Positions 17,298 through 25,980 of a DNA stretch of 64,000 nt are shown here, piece after piece. The notes under the pieces are model-generated. The model was not told the origin of the DNA and did not search any database. It worked only from the letters and a program-made list of their open reading frames with translations. Numbering within the stretch: the stretch's first letter is position 1; every line of letters starts with the position of its first letter. The stretch lies in contig NZ_AAXW01000018.1 of assembly GCF_000169335.1 (NCBI RefSeq), positions 1 to 64,000 of the forward strand, written 5' to 3'. A program made the translations under genes and the position numbers. The DNA comes from Crocosphaera chwakensis CCY0110 (lineage in GTDB: Bacteria > Cyanobacteriota > Cyanobacteriia > Cyanobacteriales > Microcystaceae).

Positions 17298-17789
17298 TTA
17301 ATTACCTTGAGGAAAATTCGCTACTAGATTACAAATATTTTCATATTGTTGATCGTTTGAACAATATTTTTTGGGAATAATTATAAATCCTTGTGAATTT
17401 ATATAAATGAGAAGCATTTTAGGCGTTTTATTATGTTTATATATCCAATAAAATTTAGACTCAGAATAAGAAGTTTTTTCGACAATTTCTGTTTCTGTTA
17501 ACACAATCTCAACTTGCTCAAAGTATTTCTTTTGTTGTTTAAATAGACTTTTAATCTGTAATAAAAAAAATGTTTTTTCATAGTTCATAAACAATAGAAA
17601 AAATACTAAAAAGAATACATTAATCCAGCCAATTGGTTCTTTTAATATGTATAAATATAAAATATGAAGAAAAATTATAATTGACATTAAACTACCAAAA
17701 ATCTTATACAATATCAATAACTGCTTATTATGAATAATATTAGCTTCTAAGTAGTCTTGTAAACGGTAAGTAATAGTGAGTTTTTCCAT
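17298..17789 (-). CDS. YcxB-like membrane protein
   Basis: Two adjacent hydrophobic helices (about residues 26-48 and 54-75) are followed by a soluble C-terminal part with VLTETEIVEKTSYSESKFYW and YINSQGFIIIPKKYC. This is the YcxB-like domain arrangement (PH-like fold after two helices). The function is unknown. It is 16 bp downstream of the CopG-type antitoxin gene on the same strand, so the two probably share a transcript. Confidence 0.65.
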   Translation of the reverse strand: MEKLTITYRLQDYLEANIIHNKQLLILYKIFGSLMSIIIFLHILYLYILKEPIGWINVFFLVFFLLFMNYEKTFFLLQIKSLFKQQKKYFEQVEIVLTETEIVEKTSYSESKFYWIYKHNKTPKMLLIYINSQGFIIIPKKYCSNDQQYENICNLVANFPQGN

Positions 17790-17805
17790 AGATTTATTTT
17801 AAAAA

Positions 17806-18057
17806 TTAAACTTGAGACATTTTTTCTGCAACCCATTGTTTAATCAGATCATTATAACTAACTCCTTGCGCTTTAGCTATTTCTTTAATCTTTGCCATTT
17901 CCTGAGGTTGTAAACTAATAGAAATTAATGCTTCTCTTTCAAAAACAGGCTCTCTTACTTCTTCTAATTGATTTTCAAAATCTGTTAGATCATGACTATC
18001 CCAAAAATTAGCTAGTTCTTCAATTGAGTCAGTTTTAAGAATTTGATTAGAGTTCAT
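17806..18057 (-). CDS. CopG-type antitoxin, no recognisable partner toxin
   Basis: The N-terminal segment DSIEELANFWDSHDLTDFEN is the family signature of CopG antitoxins of type II toxin-antitoxin systems. The C-terminus (ISISLQPQEMAKIKEIAKAQ, then GVSYNDLIKQWVAEKM) is a ribbon-helix-helix. The ATG at 18057 is preferred over an upstream in-frame start at 18081. The usual BrnT/RelE-like toxin is absent on both sides: uppP lies upstream and a YcxB-like protein downstream. It is either a solitary antitoxin or paired with an unrecognised toxin. Confidence 0.8.
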   Translation of the reverse strand: MNSNQILKTDSIEELANFWDSHDLTDFENQLEEVREPVFEREALISISLQPQEMAKIKEIAKAQGVSYNDLIKQWVAEKMSQV

Positions 18058-18088
18058 GATTTCCTCCATTTTTGATAACATTTTTTGT

Positions 18089-19036
18089 TTAACTAAAAAA
18101 CATAGAACCTAAAATAAATATACCAAATCCTAAACGATACCAAACAAAAATCCAAGTATCTTGTTTTTGTAAATAACGAATTAACCAAGCGATCGCTAAA
18201 TAAGAAAAGATAGCAGAAGAAATAACCCCCACAATCAACGGGACAATAATATCATTAGAAAGTCCCACATCAAACACCTCTTTTAACTCCACTAACCCGG
18301 CTAAAGTAATCGCTGGAATTCCTAATAAAAAAGAAAATCTCGCTGCGGTTGCTCTTTCTAAATTGAGAAATAAACCAGAGGTTATAGTTGATCCCGAACG
18401 AGATACCCCAGGAATTAAAGCTAAGGATTGAGCTAAACCCATTAATAGTCCATCTTGCCAACTTAATTCCTTAAAACTGCGTTTATGGGTGCTTATTTTT
18501 TCCGATAAAGCTAACAACAAAGCCATTACGATAGAAGCACCAGCAATTACTCCAATACTGCGTAAAGGGGAGTTATCTAAATCCCTAATCAACAGTTTCA
18601 TTAATAAACCACAAAAGACAATGGGTAAGGTTCCCAAAGCGATACCTACCCCTAACCGAAAATCATGGGATTGATAATCAGATTTGCGAATCGCTTTTAT
18701 CATTCCTTTGGTAATTTGACTTAAATCTGACCAAAAATACCATAACACCGCAGCAATACTGCCTAACTGAATCACTGCTGTAAAAGCCACCCCTGGATCA
18801 CCCCATCCTAACGCTACAGGAACCACTTTTAAATGGGCAGTGCTACTAATAGGTAAAAATTCCGTTAATCCCTGTACCATGCCCAAAATAACGGCTTGAA
18901 ACCAATTAAATTTAGCGATCGCATGATCAGAGGATTCTCCTTGAGCAAGGGTAACATGAGATAAGAGGAAAATTAACCCGCTACTCAAAGCAATAAGATT
19001 AAATAGTCTGAGGGTTCGGGGTTTAAGTTGCATCAT
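18089..19036 (-). CDS. uppP: Undecaprenyl-diphosphatase UppP/BacA
   Basis: The catalytic signatures are present: AVILGMVQGLTEFLPISSTA (Glu-rich motif and the SSTAH loop) and LIPGVSRSGSTITSGL (the second SRSGST motif). About eight membrane helices are visible. The enzyme recycles undecaprenyl pyrophosphate to the carrier lipid for peptidoglycan and polysaccharide synthesis. The N-terminal 30 residues look like an extra signal/anchor segment. The start is one of two adjacent ATGs. Confidence 0.93.
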   Translation of the reverse strand: MMQLKPRTLRLFNLIALSSGLIFLLSHVTLAQGESSDHAIAKFNWFQAVILGMVQGLTEFLPISSTAHLKVVPVALGWGDPGVAFTAVIQLGSIAAVLWYFWSDLSQITKGMIKAIRKSDYQSHDFRLGVGIALGTLPIVFCGLLMKLLIRDLDNSPLRSIGVIAGASIVMALLLALSEKISTHKRSFKELSWQDGLLMGLAQSLALIPGVSRSGSTITSGLFLNLERATAARFSFLLGIPAITLAGLVELKEVFDVGLSNDIIVPLIVGVISSAIFSYLAIAWLIRYLQKQDTWIFVWYRLGFGIFILGSMFFS

Positions 19037-19218
19037 GGCTTCGCATTTTTGGGGTAAAGTCTCAGAGATTCTATCATTAAGTTGGTCAAATCGGATTCAA
19101 CTAAGAATCAATTTTCTTAACTGACATTAAGAAAAGGAAAACGATTGTAAAAATTGAGAAAAATTTGTTATGCTTGCAGATCGTTATCGTTAATTGTTAA
19201 GTTCTTCTCTTCATTCTT

Positions 19219-20349
19219 ATGAGTAATATTCAGGTTAGTGTGAGAATACCGCCGAAATTATATGAAAAATTATTAGCTCATACTAATGCTGTTGGTCTTC
19301 CTAAGTCTAAGGTGATCACTCATGCTTTATCTCAATATCTAGAAACAGATGAAAAAGAAAAACCATCTTCAATTGAAGAAAGACTGTTGAACATTGAAAA
19401 ACGGCTTGATAGTCTAGAATCTTCTTCAATATCTGATAAACCTTCTAAGGTCATTGTTCCCAAAGAAAAAGAGAAAAAATCTCAACCTATCCTATCGGTT
19501 AAAACACCTCCGCTACAAGAATTTTCTTTTGAAAGACCAATTGTTGATGAAACGGGAACTATTTTAGAACGGATTAAGGGGGAGTCCCAAGGTTTTAAGG
19601 AAGATTTGGGAGATGGGAATATTTTAGAGATGATTTATATTCCTGGGGGAACGTTTCTGATGGGATCAACACCTGATGAACCTGGATCTCAAGTGTGTGA
19701 GCAACCCCAACATTCAGTTACTTTAGAAGGGTTTTTCTTAGGGAAATTTCCCATTACCCAAAAACAATGGGAAATTGTCGCTCAATATCCTAAAGTTAAC
19801 CGAGATTTAGTCCTTGAACCCTCTGGTTTTAAAGGAATTGATCGCCCAGTCGAGTCCATTTCCTGGGAAGATGCAGTAGAATTTTGCGATCGCCTCACTC
19901 AATATACTCAACGTCTTTATCAACTTCCCAGCGAAGCACAATGGGAATATGCCTGTCGGGGAGGCACTGCCACTCCATTTTATTTTGGACTAACGTTAAC
20001 GGGTTATTTGGCTAATTATATGGCTAAACGTTTATATGCAGGGGAAAGTTCTAGTATTTATCGTCAAGAAACCACATCAGTGAGCGCATTTTATCCCAAT
20101 AGTTTCGGGTTATATGATCTACATGGTAACGTTTGGGAATGGTGCGCTGATGCTTGGTATTCTAGCTATGAAGATGCTTCTAAATCAGGAAAACCTCGCT
20201 CATCTTCTCAACAAGAAACTCGCCGTGTCTTAAGAGGAGGTTCCTGGGATGAGGATGCTTATCATTGTCGTTCTGCTTCTCGTTACGCCTATCATCCTCA
20301 AGGGGTTGGGGTTAGTCAAATTGGGTTTCGGGTGATGTTGATGGCATAA
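19219..20349 (+). CDS. Ribbon-helix-helix plus SUMF1/FGE-like fusion protein
   Basis: Residues 1-45 (IQVSVRIPPKLYEKLLAHTN, then LPKSKVITHALSQYL) form a ribbon-helix-helix DNA-binding module. A short coiled coil (EERLLNIEKRLDSLES) and a Lys/Pro linker follow. Residues about 128-376 are a formylglycine-generating-enzyme-like (SUMF1) domain with YIPGGTFLMGSTPDEPG, PVESISWEDAVEFCDRL, LPSEAQWEYACRGGTATPF, YDLHGNVWEWCADAW and RRVLRGGSWDEDAYHCRSAS. Of the two active-site cysteines of true FGE, only the second position (YHCRSAS) is occupied, so sulfatase activation is unlikely. The combination suggests a DNA-associated or oligomerised C-lectin-like module; the function is unknown. Confidence 0.85.
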   Translation: MSNIQVSVRIPPKLYEKLLAHTNAVGLPKSKVITHALSQYLETDEKEKPSSIEERLLNIEKRLDSLESSSISDKPSKVIVPKEKEKKSQPILSVKTPPLQEFSFERPIVDETGTILERIKGESQGFKEDLGDGNILEMIYIPGGTFLMGSTPDEPGSQVCEQPQHSVTLEGFFLGKFPITQKQWEIVAQYPKVNRDLVLEPSGFKGIDRPVESISWEDAVEFCDRLTQYTQRLYQLPSEAQWEYACRGGTATPFYFGLTLTGYLANYMAKRLYAGESSSIYRQETTSVSAFYPNSFGLYDLHGNVWEWCADAWYSSYEDASKSGKPRSSSQQETRRVLRGGSWDEDAYHCRSASRYAYHPQGVGVSQIGFRVMLMA

Positions 20350-20352
20350 AAG

Positions 20353-20389
20353 GAATTTAGAATTAGCGCAAAACATCAATTCTAAATTC
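20353..20389. terminator. Bidirectional hairpin between SUMF1 gene and queA
   Basis: GAATTTAGAATT (20353-20364) and AATTCTAAATTC (20378-20389) form a perfect 12-bp AT-rich stem with a 13-base loop. It is followed by TAACTTTATAC and lies between two convergent stops. Confidence 0.6.
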
Positions 20390-20422
20390 TAACTTTATAC
20401 TACAATTGATTTTTTAATAAAA

Positions 20423-21505
20423 CTATAATAGAATCAACATTCCATCTCCAAAAGAATAAAAACGATACTTTTCTTCGATAGCTATTTGATATAACTCTAA
20501 CAATCGTTCTCTACCAATTAAGGCACTGACTAACATCAATAAACTAGATTTTGGTAAGTGAAAATTGGTAATTAGCCCATCGATAACACGCCAAGAATAA
20601 CCAGGATAGATAAAAATATCTGTTTTATCTCTATAAGGTATTAAACCTTGTTTGCCTTCCATTTCTGCTGCTTTTGCAGCCCCTTCTAATGTCCTTACTA
20701 CAGTTGTTCCTACTGCAATAACTCGGCCACCATTAGCTTTTGTTTCTTTTATTTTTTCGACAGTTATTTCTGGGAGTTCTATCCATTCTTGGTGCATCTT
20801 ATGTTCTTTGATATTTTCGATGTCAACGGGACGAAACGTACCTAAACCGACGTGCAGAGTAATATAAGCTTGATTAATTCCTTTTTGTTGTAAATTTTCT
20901 AATAGTTTATCGGTAAAATGCAACCCTGCTGTGGGTGCAGCAACTGCTCCTGGTTTTTGAGCATAAATAGTTTGATATTGAGAAGGAGCAGCCTTAGATT
21001 CAGTCACATAAGGGGGAAAAGGAATTTGACCAAGTTCTTCTATTTTTTTCCAAAATACATCAAGAGAATTTACCTTAAACTTTAATAACCTTCCGCCTGT
21101 TTCTTCATCTCTATCTACAACAGTAGCGACTAAAAAATTATCTTGACTACAATCATTATTATCTAAATAAAAATAAATTTCACTGCCAATCTTAAAGCGT
21201 TTTCCAGGTTTAACTAAAGCTAACCAACATAAAGGCTCTTTCTCTTCTAATAATAAAATTTCCACCGGCGCACCTGTCGCTTTTTTTCCATAAAGTCGTG
21301 CAGGAATAACGCGAGTATTATTAAAAACTAATAAATCCCCAGGGGATAGCCACTCAGGTAAGTCTCGGAAAATACTATGGGTATGGGTTCTGAGAGAATT
21401 AATCACCAATAACCGCGACTCGTCTCTAGGAGTCATGGGATTTTGGGCAATCAATTCTGGGGGTAAATAATAATCGTAACTCGATAATAAATAATCACTA
21501 CTCAT
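20423..21505 (-). CDS. queA: tRNA preQ1(34) S-adenosylmethionine ribosyltransferase-isomerase QueA
   Basis: Family motifs are visible along the full 360 residues: YDYYLPPELIAQNPMTPRDE, LLVFNNTRVIPARLYGKKAT, IPFPPYVT, GAVAAPTAGLHFTDKLL, TLHVGLGTFRPVDIENI and LITNFHLPKSSLLMLVSALI. The enzyme transfers ribose from SAM onto preQ1 in tRNA to make epoxyqueuosine. No other queuosine gene is adjacent. The gene is convergent with the SUMF1 fusion gene. Confidence 0.95.
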   Translation of the reverse strand: MSSDYLLSSYDYYLPPELIAQNPMTPRDESRLLVINSLRTHTHSIFRDLPEWLSPGDLLVFNNTRVIPARLYGKKATGAPVEILLLEEKEPLCWLALVKPGKRFKIGSEIYFYLDNNDCSQDNFLVATVVDRDEETGGRLLKFKVNSLDVFWKKIEELGQIPFPPYVTESKAAPSQYQTIYAQKPGAVAAPTAGLHFTDKLLENLQQKGINQAYITLHVGLGTFRPVDIENIKEHKMHQEWIELPEITVEKIKETKANGGRVIAVGTTVVRTLEGAAKAAEMEGKQGLIPYRDKTDIFIYPGYSWRVIDGLITNFHLPKSSLLMLVSALIGRERLLELYQIAIEEKYRFYSFGDGMLILL

Positions 21506-21781
21506 AAAATGACAGTTCCCAAAACAGGTTCATGTGTTATATGCTAAAAGGAATATGTAAAATAAGATACACAATTTGGGAATCCATTCGGTGTTTTCCC
21601 CATAATAAGCTAATCTTCCTATCACTATCTACATATACCTATGGGAATTGTTACCTAGTTGGGTAGTTTCCCCCATAGAATATAAGGAAAATAGGGGGGG
21701 ACTCCCCTATAACAAATCGAACGATCATTGGCACACTAGAGCTAGAGGAATTGTTTAGCAGAAAAATTAAGGGGGAAAATA

Positions 21782-22171
21782 ATGGACTATATTTATTTTT
21801 TAGCCAATGCGAGTCTAACGCTACGAGTGATTGAATATTTACAACGAAAGTATGATTCGTCTCTTTGCTTAATGACGGTTATCCATCAAATTAATGGTTG
21901 GATTATCAAAATTAAGTTTAAACAACCTTTGACTCCGCAACAACACGGTGACTTCAAAGCTTTTATGAATGAATTAGGCATTCCTTACGAGTTGGAAATT
22001 CGCTTACAAATGGTGTTCTGGAGTTTAGAAACTGGCCAATCTCCTATTGATGTTATGAGTCGTTATCAAGTGGCGATTGTCTCTCATGGTTCACCAGATA
22101 GCAGTGATATTGAAGCGTTTCGCCAGCAATTTACCAGAGGATTAGGTTATTGTCCCGAAACCTTAGCTTAA
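21782..22171 (+). CDS. Conserved hypothetical protein, unrecognised
   Basis: A 129-residue soluble protein with an N-terminal alpha/beta pattern (SLTLRVIEYLQRKYDSSLCL, then VIHQINGWIIKIKF) and a C-terminal segment IVSHGSPDSSDIEAFRQQF. I do not recognise the family. It has a clear start 2 bp after a purine-rich ggggg/gggg leader and its stop overlaps the convergent TMEM14 gene by 4 bases. Confidence 0.6.
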   Translation: MDYIYFLANASLTLRVIEYLQRKYDSSLCLMTVIHQINGWIIKIKFKQPLTPQQHGDFKAFMNELGIPYELEIRLQMVFWSLETGQSPIDVMSRYQVAIVSHGSPDSSDIEAFRQQFTRGLGYCPETLA

Positions 22172-22488
22172 CTCGTTGTTTGAAACAAAATAATTAACAC
22201 AGCTACACTAATCATCACCATTAATCCGGCTGGCATCAATTTTCGCGTTTTCCATAGCCTAATGAGAAAGACAATCGCTAGGAGAATGGTGATAATTTGA
22301 GCCAGAATCAATCCTACTGCTACTTGTTGCCATTGAAGAAAAGCACTTAGCAATAAGAGTAAACTGCTTAGAACACCAGAAATTAAAGAAGGTTTGCTCC
22401 TAGCCTTGATATAACCGATAATGCCACCGATAAATAACAAAATTCCGTAAATTAAGGTGGCTATTGTTGTCAAATTTAGATTATCCAT
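22168..22488 (-). CDS. TMEM14 family small membrane protein
   Basis: Four short hydrophobic helices fill the 106 residues. IATLIYGILLFIGGIIGYIK and ARSKPSLISGVLSSLLLLLS match the TMEM14/FAX1 family, including the Gly-rich first helix and the KxxSxxSLxxG loop. Plastid members are implicated in fatty-acid export; the bacterial role is unproven. The ATG at 22488 is used; an upstream in-frame TTG adds one residue. Confidence 0.85.
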   Translation of the reverse strand: MDNLNLTTIATLIYGILLFIGGIIGYIKARSKPSLISGVLSSLLLLLSAFLQWQQVAVGLILAQIITILLAIVFLIRLWKTRKLMPAGLMVMISVAVLIILFQTTS

Positions 22489-22551
22489 CAAATAATGGTG
22501 GGATAGAGTTCTTCTAATCGTTTAGAACCGATAAATAATAGCTGACCTAAG

Positions 22552-23313
22552 CTAATTGGTGGTAATTAATTGTAAAATCCTAGATAAATTGTTTAATTCT
22601 CCGACAATACGTCTTGTTGGTTGCGGCCAAACACGCACCAAAGTAGGTGTTGCAGAAACATTATGGGTTTCTGCTATTTCCGGGTGTTTAGCAATATCGA
22701 TGACTTTTAGAGTGTAAGGATGGCTTAATTGTGTTTCAAGTAAACGATGAATCTTTCTTAAGGTTTGCTTAGTAGAAGGATGATTACCTGACACAAAAAG
22801 GCGCAATATATAGCCTTGATTGTTTTCAAATTGATCTTTTTGCTGAATATTGACAGGCTTAAATTGGTTTTTTAGCTCCTTTTCCCAACGTTCGTCTAAA
22901 CGCACCAACAAATCATGGTTTTCCCAAAGTTGAGGGAAGCGAGAACAATAGGTTTCAACAACAACAGGATTACACGCTTCTTCTTGCCAATCTGCTGTTT
23001 GCCAAGTCACGTTCTTGAGATTAAAAAGAACATTTAATAACGGTTCGTACCGACGGACTGCAGGATAAAGCTCTGCAACTGTTTTTATCTTCTTTTCCCT
23101 GGTACAAAACCAACGGTCAACAGTAGCCGTATAGCCAGGAACAAGGAAATGAGGTGGCTCTGGTAACTTCAATAATTCTTGTAAAACTAGGCATAATTGA
23201 GAATGCCAATGAACTTGTTTGTTGCTATCGAGACAATAAACGAGATCACCACCTGGGGTAAAAAGAGCAATACCTTTAAACAAGTCCGGTACAACTTTTG
23301 TTGTTTCGGCCAT
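22552..23313 (-). CDS. KaiB-family protein with a long N-terminal extension domain
   Basis: Residues about 168-250 are a KaiB/thioredoxin-like domain: YILRLFVSGNHPSTKQTLRK, LKVIDIAKHPEIAETHNVSA and TPTLVRVWPQPTRRIVGEL parallel KaiB in the same window ([39 protein letters not shown]). The first about 165 residues are a separate, conserved-looking domain with aromatic/Cys features (LFTPGGDLVYCLDSNKQVHW, VDRWFCTREKK) that I do not recognise. It is probably the longer KaiB paralog known in cyanobacteria with several kaiB genes. It sits 99 bp downstream of the PilT2-like gene on the same strand, with a 10-bp inverted repeat between them. Confidence 0.8.
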   Translation of the reverse strand: MAETTKVVPDLFKGIALFTPGGDLVYCLDSNKQVHWHSQLCLVLQELLKLPEPPHFLVPGYTATVDRWFCTREKKIKTVAELYPAVRRYEPLLNVLFNLKNVTWQTADWQEEACNPVVVETYCSRFPQLWENHDLLVRLDERWEKELKNQFKPVNIQQKDQFENNQGYILRLFVSGNHPSTKQTLRKIHRLLETQLSHPYTLKVIDIAKHPEIAETHNVSATPTLVRVWPQPTRRIVGELNNLSRILQLITTN

Positions 23314-23343
23314 GCTCGTTATTTTCTAGAGGAATTACAGATA

Positions 23344-23392
23344 GGATGAAGGAAGACTTGATTCTTTTATAACCCATATTTATCCTTCATCC
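23344..23392. repeat. Inverted repeat between the PilT2-like and KaiB-like genes
   Basis: GGATGAAGGA (23344-23353) and TCCTTCATCC (23383-23392) are perfect 10-bp inverted arms around a 29-base loop. There is no T-run on the minus strand, so it is more likely an mRNA-processing/stability hairpin or weak attenuator than a terminator. Confidence 0.5.
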
Positions 23393-23412
23393 CAATTTCT
23401 TTAGGGTTTTTT

Positions 23413-24756
23413 CTAGATTCGACCCCTTAACATCATAGCAATTTCGTTGGGGGTTGGAGATAATTCTAAAGCGGTTTCTTCAGTAATTCGTCCCTCTTGA
23501 TAGAGATTGAATAGAGCCTGATTAGTGGTAATCATGCCATCAAATTCACCATCCTTCATTAACTCAAGGATTTCGTCGTTTTTCCCTTGAATAATGTAGT
23601 CTTTAACTGTTTCTGTGTTAATCAAAATATCATGGTAAGCAGCCCGTTTTCCGTCAGTTGTCCGACATAACCCTTGAGCAATAATAGCCACCAAAGATTC
23701 TGCGATCGCCACTCGCATCGCTTCCCGTTCTTCAGCATTATATAAACTTAAAATCCGTTCTAAAGTTTTCACCGCACTATTCGTATGGAGGGTTCCCATG
23801 ACTAAGTGACCTGTTTGGGCTGCTTTGAGTGCTGTATTGACCGTTTCTTTATCTCGCATTTCCCCCACCAGGATGATGTCTGGATCTTCCCGTAAGGCTG
23901 CTTTAAGGGCATTATCAAACTTGAGGGTGTGCATCCCTACTTCCCGTTGTTTAATCAATGAGCGACGACTTTGATGGACAAATTCCACCGGATCTTCAAT
24001 AGTAATGATATTTTTAGGATGTTCTTTGTTAATGTAGTCCACCATCGCAGCCATGGTGGTAGATTTACCTGAACCGGTTGGCCCCGTTACTAGAATTAAC
24101 CCTTTATGAGAATCAGAAATATCCTGAAATACCATAGGCAAACGTAATTGTTCCATGGTGAGGATTTTCAGGGGAATTAAACGCAGTACCATCGCTGCTC
24201 CCCGTAAACTATCAAAGATATTGATCCGAACCCTAGCAAAGTCATACTGGGTTGCCCCATCAAACTCTAATTCCTTTTTAAAGCGTTGAATTTCATCTTC
24301 TTTGAGAATTTCTCGTAACCAACTCATAAAGGTATTTTCGTCAATTTCTGGATATTCGAGAATCACCATTTCACCGCGATCGCGCATTCGGGGTTTTTCT
24401 CCGACTCCTAGGTGAACATCGGAAAATCCTTCATCAAAAGCATGACGAACTAATTCAGCCAAACTGGGTTGGCCAGGAGAACGACCAAAACTTTTTGGGG
24501 GGGTTGTTGGTAAGGGAGGTGGTGATGGCATCGCAGGGGGCGGAGGTGTTTCTGTTGGGGTTTTAGGGGCTGTAGCCACTGCTGCCGGACTTGGTACATC
24601 TGGAGTCATAGGAGAAGCTGGCATAAATTGGGTGCCTATATCATCTGAGGCTTCTCCTATTTCCATCATGTCCATGTTAGGTTCTGCCAAATCTTTAACG
24701 GGAGGCATGGGAGGCGGAGGCAAAGGGGGTAAGGAAGGACGTTGAGATTGGGTCAT
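23413..24756 (-). CDS. Type IV pilus retraction ATPase, PilT2/PilU-like
   Basis: A Pro-rich low-complexity N-terminus (residues 1-90) precedes the ATPase: Walker A GPTGSGKSTTMAA, the Asp box IEDPVEFVH, Walker B DPDIILVGEMRD and the His box TGHLVMGTLHTNSA. It is clearly a PilT-family motor but lacks the PilT-type AIxNLIREGK motif and instead has VKDYIIQGKNDEILELMKDG, as in PilU/PilT2 proteins. PilT2-type ATPases modulate retraction and phototaxis in Synechocystis. A classical pilT is present at 35952, so this is the second motor. The KaiB-like gene follows. Confidence 0.85.
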   Translation of the reverse strand: MTQSQRPSLPPLPPPPMPPVKDLAEPNMDMMEIGEASDDIGTQFMPASPMTPDVPSPAAVATAPKTPTETPPPPAMPSPPPLPTTPPKSFGRSPGQPSLAELVRHAFDEGFSDVHLGVGEKPRMRDRGEMVILEYPEIDENTFMSWLREILKEDEIQRFKKELEFDGATQYDFARVRINIFDSLRGAAMVLRLIPLKILTMEQLRLPMVFQDISDSHKGLILVTGPTGSGKSTTMAAMVDYINKEHPKNIITIEDPVEFVHQSRRSLIKQREVGMHTLKFDNALKAALREDPDIILVGEMRDKETVNTALKAAQTGHLVMGTLHTNSAVKTLERILSLYNAEEREAMRVAIAESLVAIIAQGLCRTTDGKRAAYHDILINTETVKDYIIQGKNDEILELMKDGEFDGMITTNQALFNLYQEGRITEETALELSPTPNEIAMMLRGRI

Positions 24757-25237
24757 GATCTTTTTTTGCTTAAAAATACGTTAGGTTGAACAGTTCTTTA
24801 CAATCTTGTGTCAGGTGATCTGGTATAGATAGTATTCCCAAAATTTCTGAAAAAAGTTAGGTCAGGGCTGTTTTTTGCTCAATCTTTCTTTTATTTCTGA
24901 AAAAATTCCTGCTCAACTTTAAGAAATATTAATTTAGTCCTTTGATTGAATGATTGAAAAGAAAAAATGACTGTTGTAGCATTAGCTACAGTTCTTTCAA
25001 TATCAATGACTATTACAAAAGATTACATTCAATTCTATAAAGATAAGCTTGATCCCCGATAATTTCGTTGAGATCAAATGTGTTTGCAACATTTTGCAAT
25101 CTTTAACCCATAAAGTAACCTTTGAATGTAAATTTTTTTTTCGATAAGCTCATTTTATCTCTGAGATTATCTATACTGATTGACACAGCGTTATCTACAA
25201 AAATAGATAAAGTTACTGGTTTGCTTTGGAGGAAGAT
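24757..25237. other. Divergent intergenic region with direct repeats
   Basis: 481 bp, AT-rich, between the PilT2-like gene and a small membrane protein. It contains a direct repeat TTTGCAA-CAT-TTTGCAA (25083-25099), spaced one helical turn apart, a plausible operator. A promoter-like TTGACA lies at 25180. No coding frame could be supported. Confidence 0.5.
25180..25209 (+). promoter_or_regulatory. Candidate sigma-70 type promoter of the membrane protein gene
   Basis: TTGACA at 25180-25185 is a perfect -35 box. TAGATA at 25204-25209 lies 18 bases downstream as a weak -10, and the ribosome site GGAGGAAGAT follows about 20 bases later. The predicted leader is short. Confidence 0.35.
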
Positions 25238-25612
25238 ATGGAAATTGCACAAAAAACTGGATTAGGAAAAGTTGACTCTTTAACATTCGTTAAGAGCTTC
25301 TTACTTTGGAGTTTTACGTTAATCGTTTGCTTATTGGTTGTTGGCTTTCCCCTCGTTGTTTTAATGGCAACATTTGGGGCATTAGCATCAGTTGTTTTAC
25401 AATCTGTTTTACCGGTAAGTGCCGTTTTATTAGTGGTTGGCTCGTTAGTTGGTATTAATTTATTAGTGATTTTCTTGGGAGCAGCACTATTGACAGCTAA
25501 AGGAATTCACCCCCAAGAGGTTGATTGGTTGAGATGGCTGCACGGCGACGCAACTCCCTCTCACACTTCTATTTATGCTGCTTGTCCCTTGACTTGTAAT
25601 TTAGCTAAATAG
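25238..25612 (+). CDS. Small integral membrane protein of unknown function
   Basis: A strong ribosome site (GGAGGAAGAT) directly precedes the ATG at 25238. The 124 residues contain two to three hydrophobic segments (about 22-55 and 58-85) rich in Val/Leu, then a hydrophilic tail with two Cys (YAACPLTCNLAK). The family was not recognised. An in-frame TTG at 25226 is rejected because it would place the ribosome site inside the gene. It is followed by a good terminator, so it is monocistronic. Confidence 0.7.
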   Translation: MEIAQKTGLGKVDSLTFVKSFLLWSFTLIVCLLVVGFPLVVLMATFGALASVVLQSVLPVSAVLLVVGSLVGINLLVIFLGAALLTAKGIHPQEVDWLRWLHGDATPSHTSIYAACPLTCNLAK

Positions 25613-25674
25613 GAATTGGATAGCAATATCTGTTAGATAGTGATTTCGTTTTTTATAGCCAAAAGCTAGTGCAG

Positions 25675-25697
25675 CCCGGTTATCAACCGGGTTTTTT
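25675..25697 (+). terminator. Rho-independent terminator
   Basis: CCCGGTT-ATC-AACCGGG is a perfect 7-bp stem with a 3-base loop, followed by TTTTTT. It ends the transcript of the small membrane protein gene. Confidence 0.85.
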
Positions 25698-25980
25698 CAT
25701 GATCATTATTTGTCATTTGTCGTTGAGTCAATATTGTTTTTTTCAAGATATAGTATCTAGGTAATAACAGCTACACTGAGTAAGCTAGTTATTAGGGGAA
25801 TAACTTGTTTACATTGAATCATTTTTTTTACATTTGTTTACGTTTATTCTTAAATTGATAACTTTATTGATACTAATATTATATTTCACCGATTGATATT
25901 AAAACTTAGTTAATTAGGGAGATTTTGTTGAAAAATAGGTTACCGTGACAGGAGAACTTATTGACGTTTGGATGTATACT

